A DNA stretch of 64,000 bases from NCBI RefSeq assembly GCF_001429505.1, contig NZ_LMJW01000018.1, positions 148,002 through 212,001 on the forward strand, in the 5' to 3' direction. Positions 8,379-16,638 of the stretch are shown here, piece after piece. This stretch comes from Allobosea sp. Root483D1 (GTDB lineage: Bacteria > Pseudomonadota > Alphaproteobacteria > Rhizobiales > Beijerinckiaceae). Numbering within the stretch: the first letter of the stretch is position 1; each line of letters opens with the position of its first letter. The position numbers were made by a program, and so were the translations under genes. The notes beneath the pieces are model-generated. The model ran no database searches, had not been told where the DNA came from, and was given only the letters and a program-made list of their open reading frames with translations.

Positions 8379-9275
8379 TCAGGTCCGCGCGATCTTCCGT
8401 GAGGAGAACGCGGCGCCGAGCTCGGACGCGGCGGGGAAGGGCGGTCGCCGGGTCTGCGCGATCGAGGCGGCGTCGCGGTAGATGCCGCGATGTTGTGGAT
8501 CGGGGACCAGGGTCGTGGTGATGCCGATCACGGTCTCGGCGGCACCGAGGATGAAGGCGCCATTCCTGGCGAGCCGCTCGGCGAGCGCGGCCATGACCCG
8601 GGCCTTGGTCGGAACGTCGAAATAGATCAGCACGTTGCGGCAGAAGATGACGTCGAATTGGCCGAGCTGGTGATTCGGCTCGAGCAGGTTGTGCTGCCTG
8701 AGTGCGACCATGTCGCGGATGCGCTCGGAGAGGCGCCATTTGTCGCCCTCCTGCCGGAAATGCTTGAGCAGGAGCTGGATCGGCAGGCCGCGCTGGATCT
8801 CGAACTGGCTGTAGAGTCCCTGGCGCGCCCGGTCGAGCACTTCGGTGGAGATGTCGGTGCCGAGGATCTCGATCGTCCAGCCGGCGAAGCGGTCGGCGGT
8901 CTCGTCGAGCAGCATGGCGAGCGAATAGGCTTCCTGGCCGGTCGAGACCGCCGCGCACCAGATGCGCAGCGTCCGGCTCTCGGCATTGGCGGCGAGCTTT
9001 TCCGGAAGGACGACGTCGCGGAACAGGTCGAAAGGCGTGCGGTCGCGGAAGAAAAGGGTCTCGTTGGTGGTCATCGCCTCGATGACGGCGGCTTCGAGCT
9101 CCGACGCCGGGCTGGTGCGCAGCTGGACGACCAGAGCCGGTATGCTGGCGATGCCGCGGCGGCGGCAGAGCATGCCGAGGCGGCTCTCGACGAGATAGCG
9201 CTTCTCGGTACTGAGGAAGAGGCCGGAGCGGCGCTGCAGCAGCACGCGCAGGAAGTCGAAATCGAGCTCGGTCAT
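8379..9275 (-). CDS. cheR: chemotaxis protein methyltransferase CheR
   Basis: SAM-dependent O-methyltransferase that methylates glutamates on chemoreceptors during adaptation. The 298 residues show the CheR N-terminal helical domain (LLQRRSGLFLSTEKRYLVESRL), the conserved TTNETLFFRD, the SAM-binding segment IWCAAVSTGQEAYSLAM and the later DVIFCRNVLIYFD motif. Length is typical. It is the last gene of the chpT-cheA-cheW-cheY-cheB-cheR transcript, and its ATG overlaps the cheB stop by four bases (translational coupling). No C-terminal tether-binding extension or TPR is present. Confidence 0.95.
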   Translation of the reverse strand: MTELDFDFLRVLLQRRSGLFLSTEKRYLVESRLGMLCRRRGIASIPALVVQLRTSPASELEAAVIEAMTTNETLFFRDRTPFDLFRDVVLPEKLAANAESRTLRIWCAAVSTGQEAYSLAMLLDETADRFAGWTIEILGTDISTEVLDRARQGLYSQFEIQRGLPIQLLLKHFRQEGDKWRLSERIRDMVALRQHNLLEPNHQLGQFDVIFCRNVLIYFDVPTKARVMAALAERLARNGAFILGAAETVIGITTTLVPDPQHRGIYRDAASIAQTRRPPFPAASELGAAFSSRKIART

Positions 9276-10390
9276 GCGGGACGACTCCCGCCGACCAGCG
9301 TGCGAATCGCCGGGCCGATGCCGCCGAGCGGCAGCACCGCGCTCGCCTGCCTGGCACGCACCACCGAGCCCGGCATGCCCCAGACAGTGCTCGAGGCCTC
9401 GTCCTGGGCGATGACGGCGGCGCCGGCGCGACGCAGGGCGGTCGCTCCATCGGTGCCGTCGCTGCCCATGCCGGTCATGATCAGGCCAAGTGCGGCCGGG
9501 CCGAGATGGCGGGCTGCCTCGGCGAACAGGATATCGACCGCCGGGCGGCAGAAATGCACCGGCGGGCCGTCGCTGATGCTGGCGACGATATGGCCGAGCT
9601 TGCGCTCGATGCCGAGATGGCGCCCGCCCGGCGCAACATAGATCGTGCCGCGAGCGAGCCGCTCGCCGTCATGCGGCTCGCGCGTCGGCACGCCGAGCTG
9701 CAGCGCGATCTGGTCGGCGAAGGAGGCGGTGAACAGCGGCGGCATGTGCTGGACGATCAGCGTGGTCAGGTTGGCGAGGGCCTCGCCGAGGTCGGCGAGG
9801 ACGCGTGCGACGGCGCGCGGCCCGCCGGTCGAGGCGCCGATGACGAGATAGCGCGGCATCACCGAGACCAGCGGGCGCAGGTCGGCGACCCCGTTCGGCA
9901 TCGCGATGGCGGCGCTTCCGTCGGGCGCCGACTCGCCATCGCGGAGGCGGGACTGTGCGATGCTGCCGAGCTTGCCGAGGAGCTCGCTGCGGAAATCCAG
10001 CGAAAGCGTCAGGCCGCTGCGGCTGTCGGGCTTGGGCAGGACGTCGACGGCGCCCATGCTCATGCATTGCAGCGCCAGCCGCGCATTGCGCTCGGTGAGC
10101 GTGGTCGTCAGCAGCACCGCCGTCCGCGGGCTCTCCTTGACGATCCGGGGCAGGGCCTCGACTCCGTCGAGCACGGGCATGTCGAGGTCGAGCACCATGA
10201 TGTCGGGATGGTGGCGCCCGGCATGCTCGATGGCGGCTTCGCCGTCACCGGCGACGCCGACGACCTGGAAGCGGCCGCTCTCGCCGAGCCAGCGCGCGAA
10301 CAATCCCCGCACCACGACGGAATCGTCGGCGATCACCACGGTGCTCGGGCGCGCGCCTGGCCGGTTCGCGAAATGCGGCACGGCGATCAT
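9272..10390 (-). CDS. cheB: chemotaxis response regulator / protein-glutamate methylesterase CheB
   Basis: The 372-residue CheB removes methyl groups from receptors when phosphorylated by CheA. The N-terminal receiver domain has VIADDSVVVRGL and the acceptor Asp in MVLDLDMPVLDGVEALP; a linker is followed by the catalytic domain with the Ser motif VIGASTGGPRAV, the His in LIVQHMPPLFT and the Asp region GLIMTGMGSDGTDGA, completing the Ser-His-Asp triad. It is preceded by cheY (47 bases) and overlaps cheR by four. Assignment is firm. Confidence 0.96.
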   Translation of the reverse strand: MIAVPHFANRPGARPSTVVIADDSVVVRGLFARWLGESGRFQVVGVAGDGEAAIEHAGRHHPDIMVLDLDMPVLDGVEALPRIVKESPRTAVLLTTTLTERNARLALQCMSMGAVDVLPKPDSRSGLTLSLDFRSELLGKLGSIAQSRLRDGESAPDGSAAIAMPNGVADLRPLVSVMPRYLVIGASTGGPRAVARVLADLGEALANLTTLIVQHMPPLFTASFADQIALQLGVPTREPHDGERLARGTIYVAPGGRHLGIERKLGHIVASISDGPPVHFCRPAVDILFAEAARHLGPAALGLIMTGMGSDGTDGATALRRAGAAVIAQDEASSTVWGMPGSVVRARQASAVLPLGGIGPAIRTLVGGSRPA

Positions 10391-10437
10391 GGCGATCGAG
10401 CAACTGGGGAGCGGGACTGGCGCATGGGATTAGAGCT

Positions 10438-10803
10438 TCAGAGCAGGCCGACCTGGTGGAACTTCGAAGCGACGATCTCCTTGTCGAACGGCTTCATGAT
10501 GTATTCGTCGGCGCCGGCATGCATGGCGCGGGCGATGTGCGCGATGTCGTTCTCGGTGGTGCAGAACACGACCTTGGGCCGCTTTCCGCCGGGCATCTGG
10601 CGCAGGTTCCGCAGGAAGTCGTAGCCGTCCATGATCGGCATGTTCCAGTCGAGCAGGATCGCGTCCGGCATCTCGCCCTTGCAGGCGTCGATGGCGCGCG
10701 CGCCGTCCTCGGCCTCGGCGATGCGGAACTGCAGCCCTTCCAGGATACGGCGGGCGACCTTGCGGATGACCGCGGAGTCGTCGACGACGAGGCAATATTT
10801 CAT
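10438..10803 (-). CDS. cheY: chemotaxis response regulator CheY
   Basis: A single-domain receiver of 121 residues that carries the CheA phosphate to the flagellar motor switch. All five signature positions are present: Asp8 and Asp9 (LVVDDS), acceptor Asp52 (ILLDWNMPIMDG), Thr83 (FCTTEND) and Lys104 (IMKPF). It lies 24 bases downstream of cheW and 47 upstream of cheB. Since it is the only stand-alone CheY in the window and REC domains also occur in CheB and CheA, it may act on the motor or as a phosphate sink; the former fits its operon place. Confidence 0.93.
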   Translation of the reverse strand: MKYCLVVDDSAVIRKVARRILEGLQFRIAEAEDGARAIDACKGEMPDAILLDWNMPIMDGYDFLRNLRQMPGGKRPKVVFCTTENDIAHIARAMHAGADEYIMKPFDKEIVASKFHQVGLL

Positions 10804-10827
10804 GACATGGCTCCAGGCGGCGGATCG

Positions 10828-11331
10828 TCAGGCGGCGATCGGCAATTCGATATTGAGGACGGCATCGACATCGATCACGACGAGAAGGCGATCGTCGAGG
10901 CGGTGGACGCCCTTGGCGATGGCCGCCCAGGCGCGATCGAGATGGATCGGCACGGGCTCGAAAGTCGTGCGGCTGAGGCGCATCACTTCGCCGACCGCGT
11001 CGACGATCAGGGCGAAGGCCTCGCCGCCCTGGTCGAGCCCGACAGCGGTGAGCTCATGCTCCTCGGCGCCGGTCGGTATAGCGTAGGTCTCGGCGTGGCG
11101 CATGCGCCGGCGCATGCAGATCGCGGTCACGACGCGTCCGCGCAGATTGATCAGGCCGACGATCTCTCGCGGGGCCAGCGGCACCGGCGTGATGCGCGTG
11201 GCGATGAACACGTCCTGCACGCGCCCGATCGGCAGGCCGAGCAATTGCCCGCCGACCGTCACGGTGACGTAGTCGAGCGAGTCCTCGAAGGCCGAAAGAC
11301 CGGATGTGCCCTCGTCATTCGGCTCGATCAT
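10828..11331 (-). CDS. cheW: chemotaxis coupling protein CheW
   Basis: A 167-residue SH3-like adaptor that links chemoreceptors to CheA. Family features are YVTVTVGGQLLGLPIGRVQD at the start of the domain, the conserved REIVGLINLRGRVVTAI, and the C-terminal half with DAVGEVMRL. Its ATG overlaps the cheA stop by four bases. It has a short hydrophilic N-terminal extension (MIEPNDEGTSG). Confidence 0.94.
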   Translation of the reverse strand: MIEPNDEGTSGLSAFEDSLDYVTVTVGGQLLGLPIGRVQDVFIATRITPVPLAPREIVGLINLRGRVVTAICMRRRMRHAETYAIPTGAEEHELTAVGLDQGGEAFALIVDAVGEVMRLSRTTFEPVPIHLDRAWAAIAKGVHRLDDRLLVVIDVDAVLNIELPIAA

Positions 11332-13949
11332 GCGGCTCGCCTCAATCTGGGACGGGTTTCGGCCAGCTCCGCGATCAGCGCGCGCCGATCGAACTTGGCG
11401 ACGACCTCGTCGAACTGCGCCTGGGCCGCGGCGATGTGCAGCTCGGGCGTCGGCAGGCTGGTGAGGCCGATGATGCGCAAGCCCGCATGCCGGCTCTCGG
11501 TCCGCAGCCGCACGGCGAGGGCGAAAGCCGCCTCGGCGTCGCGGTCGAGATCGACGACGATGGCGCTCAGCTCGGCGCTGCCCGAGGCGAGACCAGCGGC
11601 CATCGCCGGATCCGCAGCGTGGATGATCTGCAGTCCCGCGGCCTTCAGCACGGGAGCAAGCATCTCGCGCAGGAATTCGGAGGGCTCAATCAGCAGGACG
11701 CGCGGGCCGCCAACGTCGCCGCGACGCTGGTGCAGCCAATTCGGGTTGGCCTTCGGCAGGTAGTGCGCGAGGTCGAGGATCTCGGTGGCGCGGCCCCGGA
11801 TGATCGCCGAGCCGAGCAGCCCATGCTCGGGCATCGCCAGCATCTCGATGTCGAGCACCTCGTCGACGATGTCGACGATGGCGTCGACCGCCAGCGCCAT
11901 GCTGAAGTCGCCTTCCGAAAAGATCACCAGCGGCTGCAGGCCAGTCGGCCGGAGCGCGCAGCCCTCGACCGGGACGACCGGCATGAGCCGCCCGCGGTAG
12001 TTGAGCAGCGTGCGCCCGCCGCCATTCTCGAACAGCCCGGCTTCGACCTCCTCGAGCCGGGTGACCAGGGAGAGCGGCACGGCCTGCACCGCGTCCTTGC
12101 CCGTCCGGAAGACCAGCATCGTGGTGCGCTCGATGGGAGAGCCGACATCGACGGGTTCATCCGCGGCGACGTCGTCCTGTCCCGCCGCTACACCGACGAG
12201 ACGCGCAACGCCGTTGGGATCGACGATCAGCACCACCGCGCCGTCGCCGAGGATGGTGTTGCCCGAGAAGAGCGGGATGTGACGCAGGCGCGTCGACATC
12301 GGCTTCACCACGATCTCCTCGGTGTGGAACACCGATTCGACGAGGATGCCGAACTGGCGCTCGCCGATCTGGGTCACCACGATGAAGCCGTCGTCGGCAA
12401 CCGGTGCGTCGGCCGACCTGGCCATCACTCCGGCCAGCGCGATGATCGGCAGCAGCCGCTCGCGCAGGCGCAGCACGGGCGCATTGTTGATGCGCTCGAT
12501 GCGGTGCTCGCCTGCGGCCTTGACGCGCACGAGTTCGCGCACGACCACCTGGGGAATGGCGAAGCGCTGGCCACCGGTCGCGACGATGAGGGCCGAGACG
12601 ATCGCCAGCGTCAGCGGGATCTTGATCGTGATCGTGGTGCCGGTGCCGGCGATGCTGGCGATGTCGATCATGCCGCCGATCGCGTCGACGTTGACCTTGA
12701 CCACATCCATGCCGACGCCGCGGCCCGAGACCGCGGTGACGGTGTCGGAGGTCGAGAAGCCGGGGTGGAGGACGAAGCGCAGGAGCTGGGACTCGCTCAT
12801 CCGCTCGGCTTCGGCCTCGCTTGCCAGCCCCCGCTGAATCGCCTTGCGGCGAATGCGGGCGACATCCATGCCGCGGCCGTCATCCGAGATCGCGATCGTG
12901 ACCGAGCCGCCTTCGTGATAGGCTGAGACCCGGATCGTGCCGATTTCAGACTTGCCTACCGCGGCGCGCTCCTGCGGCTCCTCGATCGCATGGTCGGCGC
13001 AATTGCGCACCATGTGGATGAGGGGGTCCTTGATCAGGTCGAGCAGCTGGCGGTCGAGCTCGGTCTCGGCCCCTTCCAGCACCAGTTCGATCTTCTTTCC
13101 GAGATCGGTGGAGAGATCGCGGACGATGCGCGGCAGCTTCGACCAGGCGTTGCCGATCGGCTGCATGCGCGTCTTCATCACGCCGTCCTGCAGCTCGGCG
13201 GTGATGAGGGACAGCCGCTGCAGCGGTGCCTTCAGGCCGACATCCTCCTGCCGGCGGGAGATCTCGAGCAGCTGGTTGCGGGTCAGCACCAGCTCCGAGA
13301 CCATGGTCATCAGGTGCTCGAGCGTGTCGACATTGACGCGCAGCGTCGCCGGGCCGGCGGCCCTCGCGTCCTTGCTGGCCTCGCCATGAGCCATGCCGGG
13401 CTGGTCGAGCGGGCTCGGCGCGGCGCGGAAGACCAGGTCCATCTCGTCGGCGACGGCGCTCGCGCCCGCCTCGGTCGACCGCGTCTCGGCTGTGCGGGCG
13501 AGATAGGCGGCGACTGGATCGAGCGAGGCTTGCGGCTGCCGTGCGGCCAGCTCGTGCTTCGCCCGTTCCGCCAGGCCGCGCAATTCGTCGATCAGCTGGG
13601 CGTCGTGGCCCGGCGGCTCCTGCCCCTTCTCGGCGAGCTCGGCCATGATCTCCTTGATCCGGTCGATCGTTTCCAGGATCGCGGTGACCGCGGTCGAGGA
13701 GACGCTCGCGCCGTCCCGGAACTGGCCGATGACGGATTCAGCCGCATGCGTCAGCGCCTCGAGCCGTGGCAGGCCGATGAAGCCGCAGGTGCCTTTGACC
13801 GTGTGGACGAGCCGGAAGATGTTACGCAGGATATCGCCGTTATTGGGCTCCTGCTCGAAGCGGACGAGCTCTCGATCGACCATGTCGAGATGCTCGCCGG
13901 TCTCTCCCAGAAACTCTTGCAGCAACTCGTCCATGCAAGGACCGCTCAC
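11328..13949 (-). CDS. cheA: chemotaxis histidine kinase CheA with tandem CheW-like domains and a C-terminal receiver-like domain
   Basis: An 873-residue kinase, longer than E. coli CheA (about 650). Order: Hpt domain with phospho-His49 (RLVHTVKGTCGF), linker, dimerisation helices, HATPase with N-box MVRNCADHAIEEPQE, G1 SDDGRGMD and G2 GRGVGMDVV, then a CheW-like domain (LRLRERLLPIIALAGV), a second CheW-like stretch (about residues 600-735, with LLNYRGRLMPVVPVEG), and a terminal receiver-like domain from about 750 (PRVLLIEPSEFLREML). That receiver has Glu-Pro instead of the usual acidic pair, though an Asp (VVDLDRD) and a Lys (VAKFDRRAL) remain, so phosphorylation is doubtful. It starts 110 bases after chpT. 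Confidence 0.95.
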   Translation of the reverse strand: MSGPCMDELLQEFLGETGEHLDMVDRELVRFEQEPNNGDILRNIFRLVHTVKGTCGFIGLPRLEALTHAAESVIGQFRDGASVSSTAVTAILETIDRIKEIMAELAEKGQEPPGHDAQLIDELRGLAERAKHELAARQPQASLDPVAAYLARTAETRSTEAGASAVADEMDLVFRAAPSPLDQPGMAHGEASKDARAAGPATLRVNVDTLEHLMTMVSELVLTRNQLLEISRRQEDVGLKAPLQRLSLITAELQDGVMKTRMQPIGNAWSKLPRIVRDLSTDLGKKIELVLEGAETELDRQLLDLIKDPLIHMVRNCADHAIEEPQERAAVGKSEIGTIRVSAYHEGGSVTIAISDDGRGMDVARIRRKAIQRGLASEAEAERMSESQLLRFVLHPGFSTSDTVTAVSGRGVGMDVVKVNVDAIGGMIDIASIAGTGTTITIKIPLTLAIVSALIVATGGQRFAIPQVVVRELVRVKAAGEHRIERINNAPVLRLRERLLPIIALAGVMARSADAPVADDGFIVVTQIGERQFGILVESVFHTEEIVVKPMSTRLRHIPLFSGNTILGDGAVVLIVDPNGVARLVGVAAGQDDVAADEPVDVGSPIERTTMLVFRTGKDAVQAVPLSLVTRLEEVEAGLFENGGGRTLLNYRGRLMPVVPVEGCALRPTGLQPLVIFSEGDFSMALAVDAIVDIVDEVLDIEMLAMPEHGLLGSAIIRGRATEILDLAHYLPKANPNWLHQRRGDVGGPRVLLIEPSEFLREMLAPVLKAAGLQIIHAADPAMAAGLASGSAELSAIVVDLDRDAEAAFALAVRLRTESRHAGLRIIGLTSLPTPELHIAAAQAQFDEVVAKFDRRALIAELAETRPRLRRAA

Positions 13950-14059
13950 TCACGTCACCGATGCTGCCGCGGATATTGCGGTGCAAGGGTTTATGATCTG
14001 TTGAGAGCGAGCGGAAACCGTGCGGAATAGCGATCCGTCTGGAGCGTTCTTCCGGTGCT

Positions 14060-14698
14060 TCAGGCCGCTTCCGCGCTGATGCTGACCGTGTCGCCCTCGA
14101 TCGTGAAGGCGATCTTCATTCCAGCGGCGCGGGCGACCATGCCGGTGTAGAGCGGTTGGACCGCGTGGGCGTCGATGGCGCCGGTCTCGGAGCGGCCGGC
14201 GATCAGGTCCTCGACATGGGCGGGGATGCGCGCATGCGAGCCGGTCGCGGTGATGGCGAAGCTGCCCTGCTCGCCGATGACGGTGCAACGGGAGGTGATC
14301 TTGCCGCCGCGCGGGATCGCCTGCGTCGCCAGCACGAGCAGGTTGAGCACCAGCTTGACCTGGTTCTTGGGCAGGAGGGCGCGCGGCGCCTCCCAGTCGA
14401 GCGAGAGCTTCTCGTCGTTGAGGAAGCCGTTGGCGACGGAGCCGGCGTCGCCGAGATCGATCATCGCGCCGGCCGAGCCGGCCGCGCCGAAGGCGAGCCG
14501 CGCGAATTGCAGCCGGGCCGAGGCGTTGCGGGCGCTCTTCTTGATCAGGTCGAGCGCAAAATCCTTCATCGAGGGATCGTCTTCCTCGAGGACTTCGAGC
14601 GCGTTGACGATGGCGCCGACCGGGCTGATCACGTCATGGCAGACGCGGCTGCAGAGAAGCGCGGCCAGATCGAGCGGCTCGAGTGAGATGGCGGTCAT
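14060..14698 (-). CDS. chpT: histidine phosphotransferase ChpT
   Basis: ChpT passes phosphate from the hybrid kinase CckA to CtrA and CpdR. The 212 residues match the family: an N-terminal dimerisation four-helix part with the phospho-His21 (LLCSRVCHDVISPVGAIVNA) and a degenerate ATPase-like C-terminal domain without nucleotide-binding boxes. It is the first gene of the leftward che transcript, followed by cheA after 110 bases. An upstream TTAACCAT (14783-14790) resembles a CtrA half-site, which would place the phosphotransferase under its own output. Family assignment is strong. Confidence 0.93.
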   Translation of the reverse strand: MTAISLEPLDLAALLCSRVCHDVISPVGAIVNALEVLEEDDPSMKDFALDLIKKSARNASARLQFARLAFGAAGSAGAMIDLGDAGSVANGFLNDEKLSLDWEAPRALLPKNQVKLVLNLLVLATQAIPRGGKITSRCTVIGEQGSFAITATGSHARIPAHVEDLIAGRSETGAIDAHAVQPLYTGMVARAAGMKIAFTIEGDTVSISAEAA

Positions 14699-14782
14699 GA
14701 TCCGGTCCTGCGGTCAAGAGAATCAGGGCGGCACGCACCCCGCGTCGATGGCGCAGAATGCGCCAGGCTGGTTTGCAGCTGG

Positions 14783-14790
14783 TTAACCAT
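14783..14790. promoter_or_regulatory. CtrA half-site-like 8-mer upstream of chpT
   Basis: TTAACCAT, within the palindrome GGTTAACC, lies 85 bases upstream of the chpT start. The identical 8-mer stands upstream of ctrA at 7402-7409. In GC-rich DNA such an AT-rich word is uncommon. No second TTAA at N7 spacing is present, so binding is only a possibility. Confidence 0.35.
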
Positions 14791-14972
14791 AGCTGTGGCC
14801 CTCCGCCTGTGGCGGGCGCCCGCTTTCGCCATGCCCGGGCAAGATGGCTGCCAGAAGGCGAGCCGGCTTTTACTTTGACGTCTCATACACTAGCTAACGG
14901 AATGATATCGCCGGAGGCGCCGCCCGGCATGGATGGATTCTGGCATTCGGCGCCGGCGAGACTGGTTCGACG

Positions 14973-15815
14973 ATGACCATCGCTCATGACGATCCACGCC
15001 TGACTGACCGGGACGGGCTCGCCCGCGCGCTCGGCGAGGCGGCGCGGCGCACCGCTGCGGTCCTGCTGGCGAAGCGGTCGGCGCGCGACGTCAGGATCAA
15101 GGCCGATGGCTCTCCGGTCTGCTCCGCCGACCTCGCCGCCGATTTCGCCGCAAAGCAGGCATTGGCCGAGCTGCTGCCGGGTTTTCCGGTGATCAGCGAG
15201 GAGAGCGTCGGCGAGGTCGCGCCGGCTGCCGTCTTCATCCTGCTCGACCCGCTCGACGGCACGCGCGAGTTCCTCGCGTCCGGCGACAGCTACTGCGTCG
15301 CCATTGCTGTCATCCTGGACGGCCGCCCGCTCGCCGGGGCGATCGCCGCGCCTGCCATCGGCCGGCTGTGGTATGGCGGCGAGCGGAGTTTCGCGCAGGC
15401 GCTTGACGCCGAGGCGAGGCCGCTGGGTGCTGCGCGGCAGGCCCATGTCAGGACCGAGCCGGCGGACGGACCGCTGATGCTGGTCAGCCGCTTCCATGGC
15501 GACACGGTCAGCGCCGGCGTCGCGGCCGCGGTCGCGAAGGGCGATGGCGCGCCGGTGTCGTCGGCGGTGAAATTCGGGCTGATCGCCTCGGGCGAAGCCG
15601 ATCTGCATGTCCGCGGCGGCCCGACCATGGAATGGGACATCGCCGCGGGCGATGCGATCCTCGGCGCTGCCGGCGGCGTGATCCTCACCCTTGACGGCGA
15701 GAAGCCTGTCTATGGCAATGTCGAGCGGGATTTCCGCAACCCGCCCTTCGTCGCGGCGAGTTGCGAGCGGCTGGCCCGGCTCGCGATCGAGAAGGCGGCG
15801 ACCTGTCGTTGTTGA
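14973..15815 (+). CDS. cysQ: 3'(2'),5'-bisphosphate nucleotidase (CysQ-type inositol monophosphatase family)
   Basis: Mg-dependent phosphatase that hydrolyses 3'-phosphoadenosine 5'-phosphate (PAP), the by-product of sulfate assimilation and sulfonation. The 280 residues contain the superfamily metal-site motifs: PVISEES near residue 75, ILLDPLDGTREFL near 92, and MEWDIAAGDAILGAAGG near 220. The Thr-Arg after DPLDG and the overall length suit CysQ better than SuhB. It stands alone on the + strand between chpT and a repeat element. The start ATG has only a weak ribosome binding site. Confidence 0.9.
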   Translation: MTIAHDDPRLTDRDGLARALGEAARRTAAVLLAKRSARDVRIKADGSPVCSADLAADFAAKQALAELLPGFPVISEESVGEVAPAAVFILLDPLDGTREFLASGDSYCVAIAVILDGRPLAGAIAAPAIGRLWYGGERSFAQALDAEARPLGAARQAHVRTEPADGPLMLVSRFHGDTVSAGVAAAVAKGDGAPVSSAVKFGLIASGEADLHVRGGPTMEWDIAAGDAILGAAGGVILTLDGEKPVYGNVERDFRNPPFVAASCERLARLAIEKAATCRC

Positions 15816-15821
15816 GCGGGC

Positions 15822-15937
15822 CTAGAGCAGGATGCGAAAAAGTGGGAACCGGTTTTTCGCAGAAATCCTGCTCTAAACTCCTAAAATCGATCACGTTTTA
15901 TGATTTTGGATCGGTTCGATCCAAAATCGTCGTGATC
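15822..15937. repeat. Rhizobiales-type intergenic palindromic element (two nested hairpins)
   Basis: A compound palindrome just after cysQ. The first part, 15823-15875, has the outer arms TAGAGCAGGAT/ATCCTGCTCTA enclosing GCGAAAAAGTGGGAACCGG-type sequence with its own inverted arms. The second part, 15889-15937, has outer arms GATCACG/CGTGATC and an inner hairpin GATTTTGGATC/GATCCAAAATC. I recognise this as a widely dispersed intergenic repeat of Hyphomicrobiales. Its right end reaches the stop codon of the leftward YHS gene, so it may serve as a bidirectional mRNA end. Confidence 0.85.
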
Positions 15938-16455
15938 TAGCGCGCGATCACGGCCGCCACGGCGGGCCAGCGTTCCTGGGCCTTCGTCCGCAAGGCCGCC
16001 TCAGTGACGAAGCGCTGGCGGTTTTCGTCGCTGCGGAAGAAATACAGCCGCGAGCCGATGACCGCGAAGCGGCGCGGATCGGCATCGACCACGCGCCCGT
16101 CCGCCACGCCGCTGGCATCGAAGCCGCCGAAGCGCGGGGTGTAGACCTGCGGCGCCTCGCGGAAGGCGTCGCGATTGGCGGCGCTGGCGAAGCGCCAGAC
16201 CGTCCCTCCATGGATCAGCTCGTAGGCGGGCAGCCCCGGCACCGCGGCATCGTTCAGGAAATAGGCGACGGGATCGAAACCGGAGAGGGCAAGGCCGGTG
16301 CGGTTGTCGCGCTGCATGGCCTCGCCGAGATTGGGCAGGTCCGGCAGGCCAGGCGGGAGGGCGGAAGCCCGGCCCGTCGTCGCGGACACAAGAAGCGCAC
16401 AGCCCGTCACGATGCCGGCGAGCAGCGACCCGGCATGCCTTGCTGCGGCCTTCAT
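15937..16455 (-). CDS. exported YHS domain-containing protein
   Basis: A 172-residue protein with an N-terminal signal peptide (KAAARHAGSLLAGIVTGCAL, then VSATTGRASA), followed by a YHS domain: GLALSGFDPVAYFLND, GGTVWRFASAANRDAFRE, and a second copy-like part, SRLYFFRSDENRQRF. YHS domains are small, probably metal-binding modules found next to copper or heavy-metal proteins; the function of this exported form is unknown. The ATG at 16455 is chosen because it starts the signal peptide directly, although the frame is open to 16767. It is divergent from the DUF1134 gene. Confidence 0.82.
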   Translation of the reverse strand: MKAAARHAGSLLAGIVTGCALLVSATTGRASALPPGLPDLPNLGEAMQRDNRTGLALSGFDPVAYFLNDAAVPGLPAYELIHGGTVWRFASAANRDAFREAPQVYTPRFGGFDASGVADGRVVDADPRRFAVIGSRLYFFRSDENRQRFVTEAALRTKAQERWPAVAAVIAR

Positions 16456-16513
16456 CACCCACCAATCCTTGGTTCGTGTCGCGTCACGGCGCGTTCTGCG
16501 CCGCGGTTCACCG

Positions 16514-16540
16514 CTTGGATACACATACGGCGTATCCAAG
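16514..16540. promoter_or_regulatory. operator-like inverted repeat between the YHS and DUF1134 genes
   Basis: Perfect 9-base arms CTTGGATAC and GTATCCAAG separated by nine bases (16523-16531). It lies 59 bases upstream of the YHS start and 98 upstream of the DUF1134 start in a 183-base divergent region, so a dimeric regulator could control either or both. The regulator is unknown. No T-tract, so not a terminator. Confidence 0.5.
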
Positions 16541-16638
16541 AGGTTACCGTGGTCGCGAGGATTCGCACGACCCGCCGTCGACGCCATCCCGGCAGGAGGC
16601 CGAATGCCCATGCCCGGCGCTTGCCTGGAGACGATGAG

